A DNA stretch of 64,000 bases from Ixodes scapularis (GCF_016920785.2 NW_024609835.1:83982243-84046242), one strand, 5' to 3'. Shown: positions 1-11,160, counted from the stretch's first letter. Translations and numbers: made by a program. Notes: generated by a model not told the origin, from the letters alone.

Positions 1-1190
1 TTTCACTGATCAAAAATTTCACGAACATACTATACTTAGAGAGAGGCTGAAGCAGTTTTGTATTTGAGAAAACACTTTTAAATCTTCTTCATTCGACCTC
101 CAGAATCTCAAATATCAAAATTATTTGCTAATTTAATTAATCAAGGCTGCATAGTCATTTTTAAAGCGCTGTGAAAGCACCTCCCTAGAGAGCGATGTCA
201 CAACAGCAGCTTTCAAAATCTTTGTTCACGCATCTTCAGCGCCTATCAAAGCTATGCACGCACATGCTATTTTTTAAAAGGGCAGAAAAATGTGTCACGA
301 CTGGTGCCAGTGCCGGAGAATATACCTAGAAAACTTGCGATTGGACGCGCGGCCCTTAAGCGACACACGCTTGGCGGCCGAAAGGTCTTCTTACGATGTC
401 ACTGTTGGTGGGATGTTTTTTGTGTTTTCTCACGTTTAGTTATATCTTTGAGGAAAACGAACGGGATATTCAGATTCGCGGGATAAAACTACGCTAGAAT
501 GAACCTCCATCTAGTTTTCTGAAAGAAGTCTGGCACATCTCTGTAATAAGCCGACGGATCATTACAAATTAGCCTTTTATACTATGCCGCCCTGGCCATA
601 TAACTCATGTGCACAGACCGCGTAAATGTAGCTTTTACGGCTTTTTAAAAAAAAATCTGTAAAACATAGGAAAAAAAACTCTGTAGAATGTCCCCCAATA
701 CAATACGATTGTATGGTTCCTTCCCCGCTTGCATTGTTCAAGAAAGACTTGTGGACATCCAGCGTTTCATTGGAATGCTGGATGTCAGCGAGTCTCTACA
801 TCAGTGAGTGGTTTCAAACAAGCATGGTGTTTGCACACCAGTAAGCTCTTATCCGAGGCTCACCAGGACCACTAAGAGCAGAGGCGAAATGTCGTGACCT
901 GGTAAATTTGGTTGCAGGTATTTATTTTTACAAGAACTGCATGCAGCAAAGCTTAACTTTGCTTAAAAGAAGATTATTAAAAATTCAATACTGAACAATG
1001 GTGTCCCTTGAGCTGTCAGACCAAACTCCCACTCTTGCCACTCAGGAGTTCCTAACTTGTGCGTAGAGGATCAGCACAACCCAGATTTGTGCTGCGAGCG
1101 CACCTGCAATATAAAAGTTGAATAAACATGAGATGAAATATGAGACGTTTACAATTCTCTGTAACGTGAAATTAGAGCACAGATCTTGAA
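1..1190. other. AT-rich DNA without a recognisable gene
   Basis: All frames are broken by frequent stops and no protein family is recognisable. The only structured piece is the short hairpin at 754-786. Probably intergenic or intronic. Confidence 0.6.
754..786. repeat. Perfect 10 bp inverted repeat (hairpin)
   Basis: GACATCCAGC at 754-763 is the exact reverse complement of GCTGGATGTC at 777-786, with a 13 nt loop. No neighbouring gene explains it. It may be the centre of an eroded foldback element. Confidence 0.7.
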
Positions 1191-1199
1191 GAGGAGGAT

Positions 1200-1520
1200 G
1201 GGAAGGTATGCCCCTCCTCCCCCTCCCCTCCTCCTCTTCTGCTCCCTCCCATTTAGCAGGAAACTTCCCTGAATTTAGCGGGAAAATTTCCCCACTAAAT
1301 TTAGCTGGTTAAGTTTCCCACTAAATTTAGCGCAGAAATTGATGTCACATGACCTCAACACAAATGCAGTTTTTCCGCTAAAAGTAGCAGGGAAAATGAC
1401 GTCGCATGACCGTGTCACGTCAGCCATAAAAAAAATTCAGTTTCTCAGCTAGACTTAGCGGAAATATTAACGTCACATGACCACAACATTAATTCAATTT
1501 CCTGCCAAGTTTAGCAGGGT
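1200..1520. repeat. Pyrimidine tract followed by degenerate tandem repeat with TGACGTCA-like cores
   Basis: A C/T-only tract (about 1206-1250) is followed by diverged units. Each unit carries a TTAGCGG-like word and then a GA(C/T)GTC(A/G)CATGACC core, at about 1341, 1398 and 1470 (57-72 bp apart). The cores resemble CRE/E-box type sequences, but the simplest reading is an old minisatellite. Confidence 0.45.
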
Positions 1521-1529
1521 GGTTACGCC

Positions 1530-3045
1530 GACAGCGACGCCGCGAAACGCGGAAACGGGTGCTAAGAGCTGCGCTAAAAACTAAATGCATCAGGTGAAAT
1601 AAAGTGAACATTAGAGATACTGTAAGAAAAAGAAGAGAATCTAAGATACCGTTCTCAGATCCTTCCTTTTGTCCGTTCTCAAATGTTTTGATTTCAAGAA
1701 ATATTTATCTCTTTATTCATACCCAGAGAACCCCTCCCAGTTTCAGCATGAATGCAATAAATCAATGCAGACTAGACCTTGTAAACTATAATCCACATGA
1801 AAATTAATGTTTGCCACATAGTCATGTATGAGTCAGTGGCTCAGATCTCTAAATACATTTGTATTGAGGAACATTCTTGAATAAAACTTCTGGGCTTCGA
1901 ATTCAACAGTTTGTACTTCCATAAGGAACACTGTATGGCACTGATTTTTTTTTTTTTTGTGACACATCAGAAACAGCACAGCACTGTCATCCTCGCATAC
2001 CTAACAAGAATTTGTATTTTTTTTTTAGCATGGCATGTGCTATTCTAATTCCCATACAGCATCCTTTAACAAAATTTCCTTTGTAGAGCTTTTTATTGGT
2101 TCTTATTTAGCTCGCACGACAGATTCGGTACCTTGAATTCTCACTCGGCATCAACAGTTTTATATATTAATGTAATAGCGAAAGACAAGATGTATGCACT
2201 TGAGTACGGCTCAGCAAGCACAGATGTTGAGAAAAGTACTGAAGAAAACTCAGATGTCAAAATAAAAATAAGCTGGAATGTGGAATTATGGACATGGACA
2301 TGAATACAGTTAGCAGATTCAATATGAAGAATATGTGTTAGACGCACGCTCAAAGAAACCTGTTGCATCTATATTCATTCAAATTACTTTGCAGAACCCA
2401 GCGCTGCAGTCTCAGGTGGGAGTTCGCTGAATGAGTCTACTGAAAATGAGTGTAGACGGAAAAAGCAGTTTGATCTGCGATAATGAACATTACATAAGTG
2501 ACATGTCATTATTACTGTTACAGTGCCGAATGTTCCAAACTGTCAGTCGCATCATTCTGTGAGTTCCCTCCGTACATTACAGGGTTTGGCTCTCTCGAAT
2601 GCTTTGCGAGAAAAATGATGAACTGGAAATATCTAGAGTAGTTCTAGAAAAACTATTTCCAGAATCTTATCTCAGCATCGCAAAGAATATAAAAAGTTTC
2701 TAAAGACAAGGTTAGTGCAGGAGTTGAATAAACTAAATACTTTGTTTTTCGAAACCATCTTGCCGTAGTAAACGTATGAAGTTCCCCTAGGTAGAGCTAG
2801 TCATTACGGATGATTTTGCCCATTGCGTACCATAAAAATTTAATTTGCGACCTACAATATTTACAAACTCAATTAACTCTGAATAAGTGGACCACTTGGC
2901 ATTAAAGATTGGCCTCACCATGACTGTCTGCCAACATCTACATAATAATTTCCATGAACCTATGTATTTCAAGAAAATATTTGGTGCGAGCTGCTTAAAA
3001 CACAATAGCACTTTTTAGCAAGTGCTGATTGTTGGGCAAGTTGGT
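1530..3045. other. AT-rich DNA, nothing recognised
   Basis: Short T-runs near 1947 and 2018 and scattered small open frames with no family resemblance. A 74-codon minus-strand frame at 2787-3011 abuts the PLE palindrome and is probably chance. Confidence 0.5.
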
Positions 3046-3179
3046 ACGGTACGTTAGAAAACATGACTGTGCTTTGAAGACGGGGACATAGGAAGGACAG
3101 ACACCACAGAGTGCTAACTTTCAACTGATTTAATTCAAGAACCTCGGCGTAGAAACACACTGCGTCACCGCACCACATC

Positions 3180-3375
3180 TCAACCAATCCGTGGCCCTGC
3201 CACGGACCGCAAGTACGCCAACTCCTTATCCGCCAAGTCAATTAACGCCACACTGACACAACACGTGCCGGAACTATTTATAGCATCAGCCTCCATAATC
3301 TCTCTAACAGTCATATCTTTGTGCCTAGCAAGAACAGTAGACTGAGCAAATAATGGTTTGCACTCGCAGTCATGA
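3180..3375 (-). pseudogene. PLE protein C-terminus, left arm
   Basis: The minus-strand frame reads a Cys-rich start (CECKP), then a REIMEAD segment, a CVSVALIDLADKEL segment and a stop after GPRIG. This matches the pattern after the GIY-YIG nuclease in PLEs: an REI-EA helix followed by CVS..SI-L..KE..YL. Only about 60 residues of the roughly 800 expected are present, so it is a 5'-truncated copy. The right-arm copy confirms the frame because the same residues recur. Confidence 0.7.
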
Positions 3376-3390
3376 TCTGTCGTGTCACTG

Positions 3391-3582
3391 TCATGACTGC
3401 GGGTGCAAACCATTGTTTCGTCTATTGTTCTTGAGAGGCACAAAGATATGACTGTTAGCGAGATTATGGAGGCTGACACTATAAATAGTTCCGGCACAAG
3501 TTGTGTCAGTGTGGCGTCAATTGACTTGGCGGATAAGGATTTGGCGTACTTGCGGTCCGTGGCAGGGCCACGGATTGGTTGA
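3391..3582 (+). pseudogene. PLE protein C-terminus, right arm, frameshifted
   Basis: Plus-strand counterpart of the left arm. The frame starts with DCGCKPLF and then breaks. One frame over it resumes with KDMTVSEIMEAD and CVSVASIDLADKDL and stops at 3580-3582. The SVASIDL wording is closer to the family pattern than the left arm (SVALIDL), so the arms have diverged independently since duplication. Confidence 0.7.
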
Positions 3583-3709
3583 GATGTGGTGCGGTGACAC
3601 AGTCCGTTTCTACGCTGAGGTTCTTGAATTAAATCAGTTGAAAGTTAGCGCTCTGTTGTGTCTGTCCTTCCTATGTCCCCGTCTTCCAAGCGCAATCATA
3701 TTTTCTACC

Positions 3710-4215
3710 GCACTTTTTAACACTAATAGAAAGCCTGTAGTGGGCCACAACTTAAGCAGTTTTCACTTCATTATAAAGAGCAATTACACATATGTGAACC
3801 ATGAACATAGGCCTGCACTGAATTTTTTTCTTAAGCTGAACGTGCTATGCTCTGTTTACTATATAAATCTTTGCAGAGCTGACAATGTGCAAGTTCCTGT
3901 TTTCTTATATTTCACATGTCCCGACTGGTGAGTGTGGTAGGGACATAAGATTGATGACACCAACGAAACACAATGATTATTTTAAGAATTTGTTTGGGTA
4001 TAGCACGAGCAAGGCGATCTGCGGGAAGTTATTTCTGTGACACCGTCGAACCTACATCCGCGGGCTTTAAGTTCACATGTTAATCATGTCTGCAGACTCC
4101 TTTTTGTAATTGGAATTTCATCCAACCCAAGATTTGAATATGTTTTTTTTTCATTTTAGGCTTAGTAGTGCTTTTTATGTTCTATTAATAGGTAAGACAA
4201 ATGCTTATTTCAAGT
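3710..4215. other. AT-rich DNA, nothing recognised
   Basis: A plus-strand frame runs out of the PLE tail to about 3931 but has no family resemblance beyond the arm. The rest is stop-rich. Confidence 0.5.
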
Positions 4216-4222
4216 GGCATAC

Positions 4223-4404
4223 CTAACACCTGGTGGCACGAGGACTCCCCTGTCGTGACGCAGACCGAAAGTCACAGCCAGGGAGATACTGCGATGCACT
4301 TGTTGCTTGGATTACCTCCCCCATGGTCCTGCCCAGACCACAGAAAAAGATTGAGTCCAAGCTTGTGGCCACTAGGATCTCCAGATCTTGAGGCACCCAA
4401 GTAG
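4223..4404 (-). other. Exon-like segment A (splice-bounded, frame not continuous)
   Basis: On the minus strand a good acceptor (a T-rich run ending TTTTCAG) precedes 4404. A possible donor (AG/GTATGC) follows 4223, and an earlier one (GAG/GTAATC) lies at 4316. About 70 bp inside are clearly similar to segment B, sharing the core TTCTGTGGTCTG-GCAGG. No frame is open across the whole of both segments. They may be duplicated non-coding or decayed exons, or copies of an unrecognised repeat. Confidence 0.3.
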
Positions 4405-6018
4405 CTGAAAATAAAAACAAATCACAATCAAGTACTTGGCAGAGCTACATTAGAATGGCTAGCATATTCTTTCGTGATCAGCACATAGATCCTCTTATTT
4501 TAGTCATAGTCACCCCCCAGGACAAAGCTACGTAGGCGTTAAAATGATGGGTACCGAATTTAGGTGAATGATCAAATGCATTCATTTAACCCCCTTTCGC
4601 CCCAACCTGAGACTTCTGTCAAATATTCACATTCAACTGTAAAGACTACAAATAAAACTACTACTGCAATGCAAAGCCGTATAGTGGGAGAATTTAGCCA
4701 GCGGGTGTGGCAACGAAGGCGCCGGAGAGGAGGAAAGGGAGGAGAACGCCGAAGGAGGGAGAGAGAAGGCAGCAGGGAAACAAAGAGGAGACGACCACCA
4801 TTTTGACGCAAAGCTGTCTGCACGGAGCACTGTTGAGGCTACGTGTCGTCTGCTACGGGCTTATTTATTTTTTTTGCCTAAATAAAAGTGCGTTCAAACA
4901 TGGAGGAACTTCTTTCTTTGGGTTTTTAAGCCACCGAGGAATAACACTAGGTATATCATTTTATTGCCAGAGCCTGCCAAATAAAAGGAAAGAACCGAAA
5001 TTTGAATATCGATCCCATGCCGGGCGAATGAATGAAAATGGCGGCCCTCCCCGCTCAGCTGGGAGCAGCCTAGAGTTCACGCGCATCCGCTCACGCCTCT
5101 TGCTCTGTGCCGCGGGCTGATCAGCTCACTCGGAAGGGAGACGTTACGGCAGCGAAATCATAGACTGCCAGACTCTCCCCATATATGGCTCTGCTGCAAT
5201 GGAAAGATTTTCCTACCCTCGTGCTCAGCGAGTGTCGACTGTGGATACAACTCCGGTTCATACACTCGCTGAACATGAGGGTAGAGTGTACCAGCAGAGG
5301 GCAGGTGTCTGTATACAAAGAGTTTAGTTGGCACACCAAGAGGCTAACGAATAAGAATGGGTACCACTCTGATCAAAATGCCAAAAAAGCGTGGATCTCG
5401 GCTTGACACTAACAGCGGCACACAGTATCTATTTTAGTGACAAAGGGGTACTAAATCATTATTTCCAGCTTCCTAACTAAACTAAATATTCTTCCCGGCT
5501 TGCTTTTTAGGAAAATCTCAAAATTTACAAGAACTACTAAGACAACGTCTAAAAAAACGCAATGGCAAAACCAGCAATCGAATTCGCCTGCTCTCCAGTA
5601 GCACGACATCTATGGCAGGCAGACCTGCAGAATGAGCAAGCAGTTTAAGAAACAGAGATGTCCTATGTATAATTTTTTTTTTATGTTGCAAAGCAAGCGC
5701 TGGAAGGAGGTTTCCAACATTAACGAAATTTCTTGCAATCAGTTGAGAACAAATTAGAGCAGTGAACTTGTCCTTGCTTCTGGCATAACGTTTTAGTGTT
5801 GCCCATGGAAACTCACATAAATTTGAAAATAAAAACAAAAAAGACTAACCTTCATAAAAAAAATCAAACTTTGGCAAAGAAAAGTTACCTTGGAAAAAAT
5901 ATGTACAATACAGTTGTACAGCGTGCATTTGTGTGCTTAACCAATTTTGAGGCAAATCGGCTACAATGAAAAGAAGACGTTTGAGTACAATTAAGGGAAA
6001 GACAGAAAGGATGCATAC
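4405..6018. other. No gene recognised; purine-rich block at 4720-4800
   Basis: Contains a purine-rich stretch (GGAGG/GAAGG words, about 4720-4800) that is open in several frames because of its composition. A moderately GC-rich island lies at 5030-5320. The 106-codon minus-strand frame at 5518-5838 has no recognisable similarity. Confidence 0.4.
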
Positions 6019-6202
6019 CTACAACAAAAACATTTAGAACGACCACGGGCAGGAAACTCTGGTGAGGCTCTCGGAGTGACTCCCTCATATGGGCCTGCGC
6101 AGACCACAGAACAAGATCGGTCAGAGCTTGCAGCCATAAGGTGCTTCATACCATGAAGTTACAGAAGCGGGTGCAATTGGAAGCAAAGTGCATTTCATTT
6201 CT
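6019..6202 (-). other. Exon-like segment B, partly duplicated from or with segment A
   Basis: Minus strand: a CTTCGTTTTTCAG acceptor before 6202 and a TGTAG/GTATGC donor after 6019, 184 bp between them. The part from about 6132 down to 6060 aligns to segment A at roughly 70 percent. The last 46 or so codons before the donor are open in one frame; upstream of that the same frame has a stop. Function unknown. Confidence 0.3.
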
Positions 6203-7840
6203 CTGAAAAACGAAGAGTTTAATAGGTAGCTTGCATTCATAAGGTGATACAGTCATGAATGCACAGACTTTTCAATGCAGCGCTATATCACGAACTTGTT
6301 AACCATGCCGGGCAACACTAAAAACTGAGAGCATTATTTTAAACTATCTCAGCTTAAAGTTAACCACGACAGAAGCTTCAAGCCATCCTTGCAAATTCAG
6401 TGCACAAAGCAAGCCATGTGACCTTCTAGTTGGACGCCATGGTACGTCGAGCTTATAATCATGCGTCATGCTGTTTTTGCTGCAAAGGCTTGTAGTTTCA
6501 AAAGTGGTCCAGCTTAAAGAGACTAAAAGTATAGACGTTTATGAGTGGGGCCCTCATTTAGTCTGCAGCTACATTGCGAAATAGGACATTCCAACCGGGA
6601 TGTTTGCTGCCTGTAACCACACGACCAGCTTGTGCCCAGCGATTGTTCGAGCTGAATACATGTCCTCGACAGTGCCATTATTTGACAAGCATTTCTATGA
6701 CTGTTAAACATGACTGACTTACAGAGAGACTCCACCTCAACGACTAATGACTTGGGATACCTAACTGAATACTGATATATCAACTAAATGCAAAACAATT
6801 ACCTGGCAAGCATTAAATTTTTCAAGAGGCTGGGTCGACTCCGCATTAAGTTGAAGGAGTCGATGCGTAATAGGACAATACAAACAAAAATATGCCTTAG
6901 AATTCCTTTCGCACCCCCAAAATGATGTGTTTTTGAAGGTAAGGTACACAATGTTCTTGATTTAGAAAGTGCCTCAGCTGTACAAATGCATATGCAATAA
7001 GGGCACTTGCCAAGCCTATTCTACTCAGCTCTGTGCAGGTTAAGCTAAGTTAGAGTATAGAAGTACATGCTCACTGACACCATCTGAAAGGCAGGGAGAA
7101 GTCTCCGTTGTTCGACCTCCAGCCCGTCTGCTACCTTCGATGACGTTTCAGCGCCTGATGAGCCTGGAGCGAGCACATCTGTCTAAAGCGGGGTGAAAAG
7201 CACAAGCATGTGCTGGAGGACGCCCAGCCATTCTCTTTTTGTCATCGGCTATACTACATATTTTTAGTAAGACATATTTTTAAGTGAGGAAAAGTACTGC
7301 AAATATGCAGTCCACCTTAAAGATAACAACAGTTGCCATTCACCATTTTCCAAATAAGTGCTCCCACGTACCGGAACATCTACACATGTGGTGCGTGAGT
7401 AGGTTCAGGACTGAGAGGCTAGAAAACGAAGCGCTCGCAAGGCTTGCCTGGCCCTTCCAACCATGCGGGTACATTCGTTGCAAGTTCCCGATTTGTAGAC
7501 AAAATGATTTAGAATGAGCAAATCTTGTCTACGCCCGAGGTAGAACATTGAATTGCGATTCCCCCATATTGTGCGAACCATCCTTCAAACTGCGGTACCA
7601 CCTGCAAATAAACTATGTTGTGCTGCGGCATGCGTCCATGCTGCCTGCTTCAGAGGAAAACCACTGCTCGTGTTGAAGACGACATCCCACAGTGGACAGG
7701 CAACAATTTTTAACGAACAAAAACAAAATTGATATCATTCAATAGACACAGATAGGCTCACAAAGTGTCGGCACCATGATTGTTGTTGTTGGTTTTACTC
7801 TTGCATACAAACAAAGGTGACTTCCTCTCTCCTCCGATGG
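6203..7840. other. No gene recognised
   Basis: Mixed-composition DNA with short open frames on both strands (for example 7284-7517 plus, 6523-6783 minus). None shows a motif or splice context that can be defended. Confidence 0.4.
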
Positions 7841-7976
7841 ACAGTAAAACCCCCTTATCTTGGTGGCCCCTATTTCTTCTCGAATCGGTCACAGAGGACA
7901 TAATCGCAGTCACTGAATTCCGCAAAATTAAAGGCCGCGAAAATTAAAGGTTTGCCAACATTAAGGGGTTTACTGT
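7841..7976. mobile_element. Short TIR element (MITE)
   Basis: A 136 bp unit. The left end, ACAGTAAAACCCCCTTA, is the inverted counterpart of the right end, TAAGGGGTTTACTGT (reverse complement ACAGTAAACCCCTTA), with small indels. CAGT-type termini resemble Tc1/mariner-related MITEs. The flanks do not show a clean TA duplication. Confidence 0.65.
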
Positions 7977-8426
7977 TCTTCTGAGTGTCACATGATGTTA
8001 ACATTTCAAGGAGGCTGAAGGTATTGGTTTAAGAAAAAATTGACCTATGAAAAAAATGCCCTTCTCCAGGTTAGGCACGCGAGGTTCTTTTGCACTACCT
8101 ATAAGGTGGCAAGTTTATTTCGGCAGAGCTTTTGGTAAAACGGAGTCACAAAAGTAGCTATATTTGGCGTCAACTATTTTGTGCTGCATTATAAAGCCAG
8201 AGTAGATTCCACAGTGCGTGCTTCAGCAGAGCACTGTTTGTTGCGAGAGCATATGTGGTTTAGTGTTGCATCCCATTTGCATAATCTAGAGAAACTAGCA
8301 CTGACAGAGTTGGAGCACTCCAAATATTAACAGCCGACTGTAGAAGCATTGAGAGATGCACACATGCGAACTGTGCATTTCTTAAAGGTGGGTTCGAGCA
8401 AAGGTAAAAACAATATCTATACTTAC

Positions 8427-8612
8427 GGCGGCCATACTTGCCTTTCCCAAGCACGACCACTTTTCCCTCGGTAGCACCATCCAGTAAGAAGCACCAGCAA
8501 CACGCCCATGAGACGCCGCCGCCTCCTGGATTGAATGACGACCCGCCTGAGGTCTTGGAAGGAGATCCGGAACACTGCTTTAGGCCAGATGTTGTATCTG
8601 GTGGGGCAGAGA
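8427..8612 (-). CDS. Candidate internal coding exon with kinase-type glycine-rich loop
   Basis: The minus strand has an acceptor (TTTTTGCTTTTAG) just before 8612 and a strong donor (GTAAGTAT) after 8427. The 186 bp between are open in a frame that enters and leaves in the same phase (1-1), as in a cassette exon. The translation is Ser/Gly/Pro-rich (SGSPSKTSGGSSFNPGGGG) and ends in EGKVVVLGKGKYGR. That is a GxGxxG loop after a hydrophobic strand, resembling the start of protein kinase domains such as ASK/MAP3K (typically VVLGKGTYG). The rest of the kinase domain was not found downstream, and the phase does not allow a valine at the usual position, so the kinase assignment is weak. Confidence 0.3.
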
Positions 8613-8773
8613 CTAAAAGCAAAAATTAACAAATTTATCTGAAGCACTACATTCCTATAGGACAGCAGTATTTTTTTTAGGCCAGTGATTCGCTTTAATT
8701 AAACACAAATGGTTGGTTTATATGATGAACCATCAGCCCCTATTTTTCTTAAGTGTAACGCAGTGTCTAACGT

Positions 8774-8876
8774 TACGTCCGACGGAACCCGAAATAAAAA
8801 TTAAAGTTACGCCCAACGTAACTGTCAAGCATTCGAGTTACGTCCGACGTAACCCAAAATAAAAATTAAAGTTACC
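8774..8876. repeat. Tandem direct repeat containing palindrome GTTACGTC-C-GACGTAAC
   Basis: A unit of about 40 bp (GTTACGTCCGACG, then AACCC, then ATAAAAATTAAAGTTAC) occurs twice, at about 8774-8813 and 8837-8876. In the second copy the first 17 bases are a perfect 8 bp-arm palindrome; the first copy has one mismatch. The next element begins at the TA of the terminal GTTAC. Confidence 0.6.
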
Positions 8877-9210
8877 GTATTTACTCGAAAATAGGTCGAA
8901 CTCTATTTGTTGGACCCACCGAGAATAAAAAAAAAAAAAAATCAAATATAGGTCGACTTTTTTTTTATTTTTAAGAACAGGGGAAATTTTGGGCAAAAGA
9001 AAGAAACCTTTATTTACATCACTTCACAGCTTGGTAGACATCCTCGCAAATCCGCCACAATACTTCACTGACACCGTTGTAAAATGACGACAAGAAACGA
9101 AAGAAGGTGCGAAGCAACGAAAGACAAACTACAAAGACGCAAAAAAAGCCGCCGTGTCGCCATGAGCAACACGCGAGCCGAGCCGCCTCAAGCAACTAAC
9201 AAAAGTAACA

Positions 9211-9247
<37 letters not shown>

Positions 9248-9613
9248 TGCGCGTTTGCGAGGATGGAGGACAAAGTGCATGGCGCATCGCGTTCCTCTCC
9301 TTCCCCATTGCCCAGCAAGGGGAACGCTAGAGGTGCGATGGCGAAATCCAATGCCCCAAGAGGTGCGCGCGATAGCGGCATCGGCCATCGCTGTTGTTTT
9401 CGGTTGTTTAACAAAAGCCTTTGGAAACAAGAAGCGGCGCAGCTCTACGGCAACGCCGGCTCGGTGACTCGATAGCTTCATGCCTCCGGTACGGTCGCAA
9501 AATTTCGTCGCGAATGTAGGTCCAAATTCTTTAGTCACGATTTCCGAAAAAAAAAAAAAATAAATAAAAGAAAAGAAAAAAAAAGGTCGACATATATTTG
9601 AATAAACACGGTA
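8873..9613. mobile_element. Nonautonomous TIR DNA transposon with TA duplication
   Basis: The left end reads TACCGTATTTACTCGAAAAT. The right end, reverse-complemented, reads TACCGTGTTTATTCAAATAT, and AGGTCGAC-type words follow on both sides. The TA at each border fits a TA target duplication. The interior (about 700 bp) holds a long T-run and a GC-rich part but no transposase. This terminus type is widespread in animal genomes; superfamily assignment (Tc1/mariner-like) is inferred from the TA. Confidence 0.75.
9213..9246 (+). repeat. Homopolymer run of 34 T
   Basis: Uninterrupted T tract inside the TIR element at 8873-9613. Length may be assembly-dependent. Confidence 0.9.
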
Positions 9614-9619
9614 GTCAGC

Positions 9620-10095
9620 TGCGCGACGAGACACACATTATGAAAGCGATTGGTGCGAGCGATCAAGGTGATGAGCGACGTTTTCTAGAAGCCCAGGAAC
9701 CGAGCGGCGCAAGCAGCGAGAGTGAGAAATCTTCGTCGCTCGGCGCCGGCACTCGTAGCTTCTCGTCGTCGCTCGTCTCGTTGATCGCTATATTGCTTAC
9801 ATGCTGTTCAGAAAGGTGCTCTAAGTGGTTACCATTGCATTGGGACCAGCCTCGCATCCAACCGTAACCAGTCTTGACTTTTTTTTAAGCCGCCCAGGTA
9901 GAAGTTAACATCGTACATACATCGTTTTCAAGCATGGCTCCTCGTTCATTGCTCGATTTACTTTTTCGTAAATGCCAAACCGCAATGAAGCACAATTATT
10001 CTAGTTCAAAATTGTCACGAACACTTGGCACGCATGCTTACACTGTAGCGCACCTAACGTAATTTAAAAGTAGAACGAAAACGGGACGAGATTCG
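9620..10095. other. Inverted-repeat remnant, otherwise no gene
   Basis: AGCGATCAAGGTGATGAGCG near 9659 is inverted near 9770-9795 (AGCGATCAACGAGACGAGCG on the other strand), suggesting a short decayed MITE of about 140 bp. The remainder is AT-rich. Confidence 0.45.
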
Positions 10096-10100
10096 CTTAC

Positions 10101-11160
10101 CGCTTCACGGAAACAGAGTCCTTCGGATCCTAGGCCTAACGGCCGAAATCAGAAGTCGCCTGCGGTCCGGCGATCGGACGAGTTGAGCCGGCCGCGCTGT
10201 GCTGACCCCGGCTGACCACGCCTGGTTGAACCATGAGAGGCGTCGTCGAGTTGAGAGCCAGAGACGCAGTAGAAACGGACCGTAAAACATCTGTCCCGTA
10301 AAACGCAGAAGGAGCCAGCGCCAAAACCGCTACGTCTGGCTGCGTCGCCATCTCCGCGACGACCGGAAGTGTGTAAACCGGGACTGGCCGGGAAGTTAGA
10401 AAAGGCGCGGCAGCGGAAGCCACTGGGCGGAAGCTTTACGTTTCGGTTTCGCTTTCCTCCGACATCGGCCACGGTCGCGGGCTGGTATGTTTGCGGCTGG
10501 TTGCGACGACGCGAGGGGCCACGAAAAGTCGCCGAGTTGGCCGAGTACGAGTCACGGCCCACGATACGAGCAACGGGCCATTTGCCCCTGTCGACCGGCG
10601 ATGCGGTATCCGCGGCTTAGTGTCACGATCGGTTTGTTGCCGTGCACGTTGACTCAAAGCTCGAAGTTATGCAGTTCCGTCAGTTCCGTTCCGGCACCAG
10701 CCGCACCACGTTTTCCGGTGCATCGCACGTGGAGGCCTTTCGACGCATTCAGTGAACGTAAAGATCGCGCCCGCTGTCTTCGGTGCTGTGGAAGAAGTTG
10801 GGAGACGGAAGAAGCATCAAAACCAAGGCGTTTAGGACTCCAGTCCGGGCCGCCGGTCCACTCTGAACGAGAGGCGACGTGTGTGTGCACGCTTTGAGGA
10901 AGCCTCCACGTTTCGCCGCGCCAGACCTCGCCGATCGCGACCAGACCCCGAGTCCGAGAGGCTCTTGCGCAGCCAGGAACGGCAGCGAGGTAGGAGCTGC
11001 TCGTTCTGCGCAACCATGCAGTGCTCTACAGTGATCGGAGCTCTCGGTGTCATGCGTGCTTGCACCGAAGCCGTTGTGACCCCTTCGGACGCGCAAGTCG
11101 TACTTCGCAAAGGTTTGGACGGGGCCGCCGTCACCGAGCAGCTCCGCTAAATTCCGCTTA
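10101..11160. promoter_or_regulatory. CpG-rich block; possible promoter and first exon of a minus-strand gene
   Basis: The composition shifts sharply to GC- and CpG-rich. On the minus strand an ATG in strong context (GCGGAG-ATG-GCG) lies at 10351-10349 and opens 71 codons to a stop at 10136. A GT-AAGC donor follows at 10100. All three frames stop before that donor, so the segment would be a 5' UTR exon with an upstream ORF rather than a normal coding exon. Opposite-strand frames up to 200 codons across 10,487-11,354 are typical of GC-rich DNA and are not called. A CpG island in an otherwise repeat-rich region is the main argument. Confidence 0.35.

Larger units (their letters stand above)
3050..3707. 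mobile_element. Head-to-head pair of Penelope-like element 3' ends forming a palindrome
   Basis: Two arms of about 320 bp (3050-3375 and 3391-3707) are close reverse complements around a 15 nt loop. Each arm encodes the C-terminus of a PLE protein and then its 3' untranslated tail, reading outward from the centre: left arm on the minus strand, right arm on the plus strand. The outer ends share the same tail, including the words TTGAAAGTTAGC and CTATGTCCCCGTCTT. Inverted partial copies are known for Penelope elements. Homology was assigned by eye. Confidence 0.75.

Noticed and set aside
9084..9634. Frames of 127-148 codons containing long Phe or Lys runs
   Set aside because: They lie inside the TIR element and read through a T34 homopolymer.
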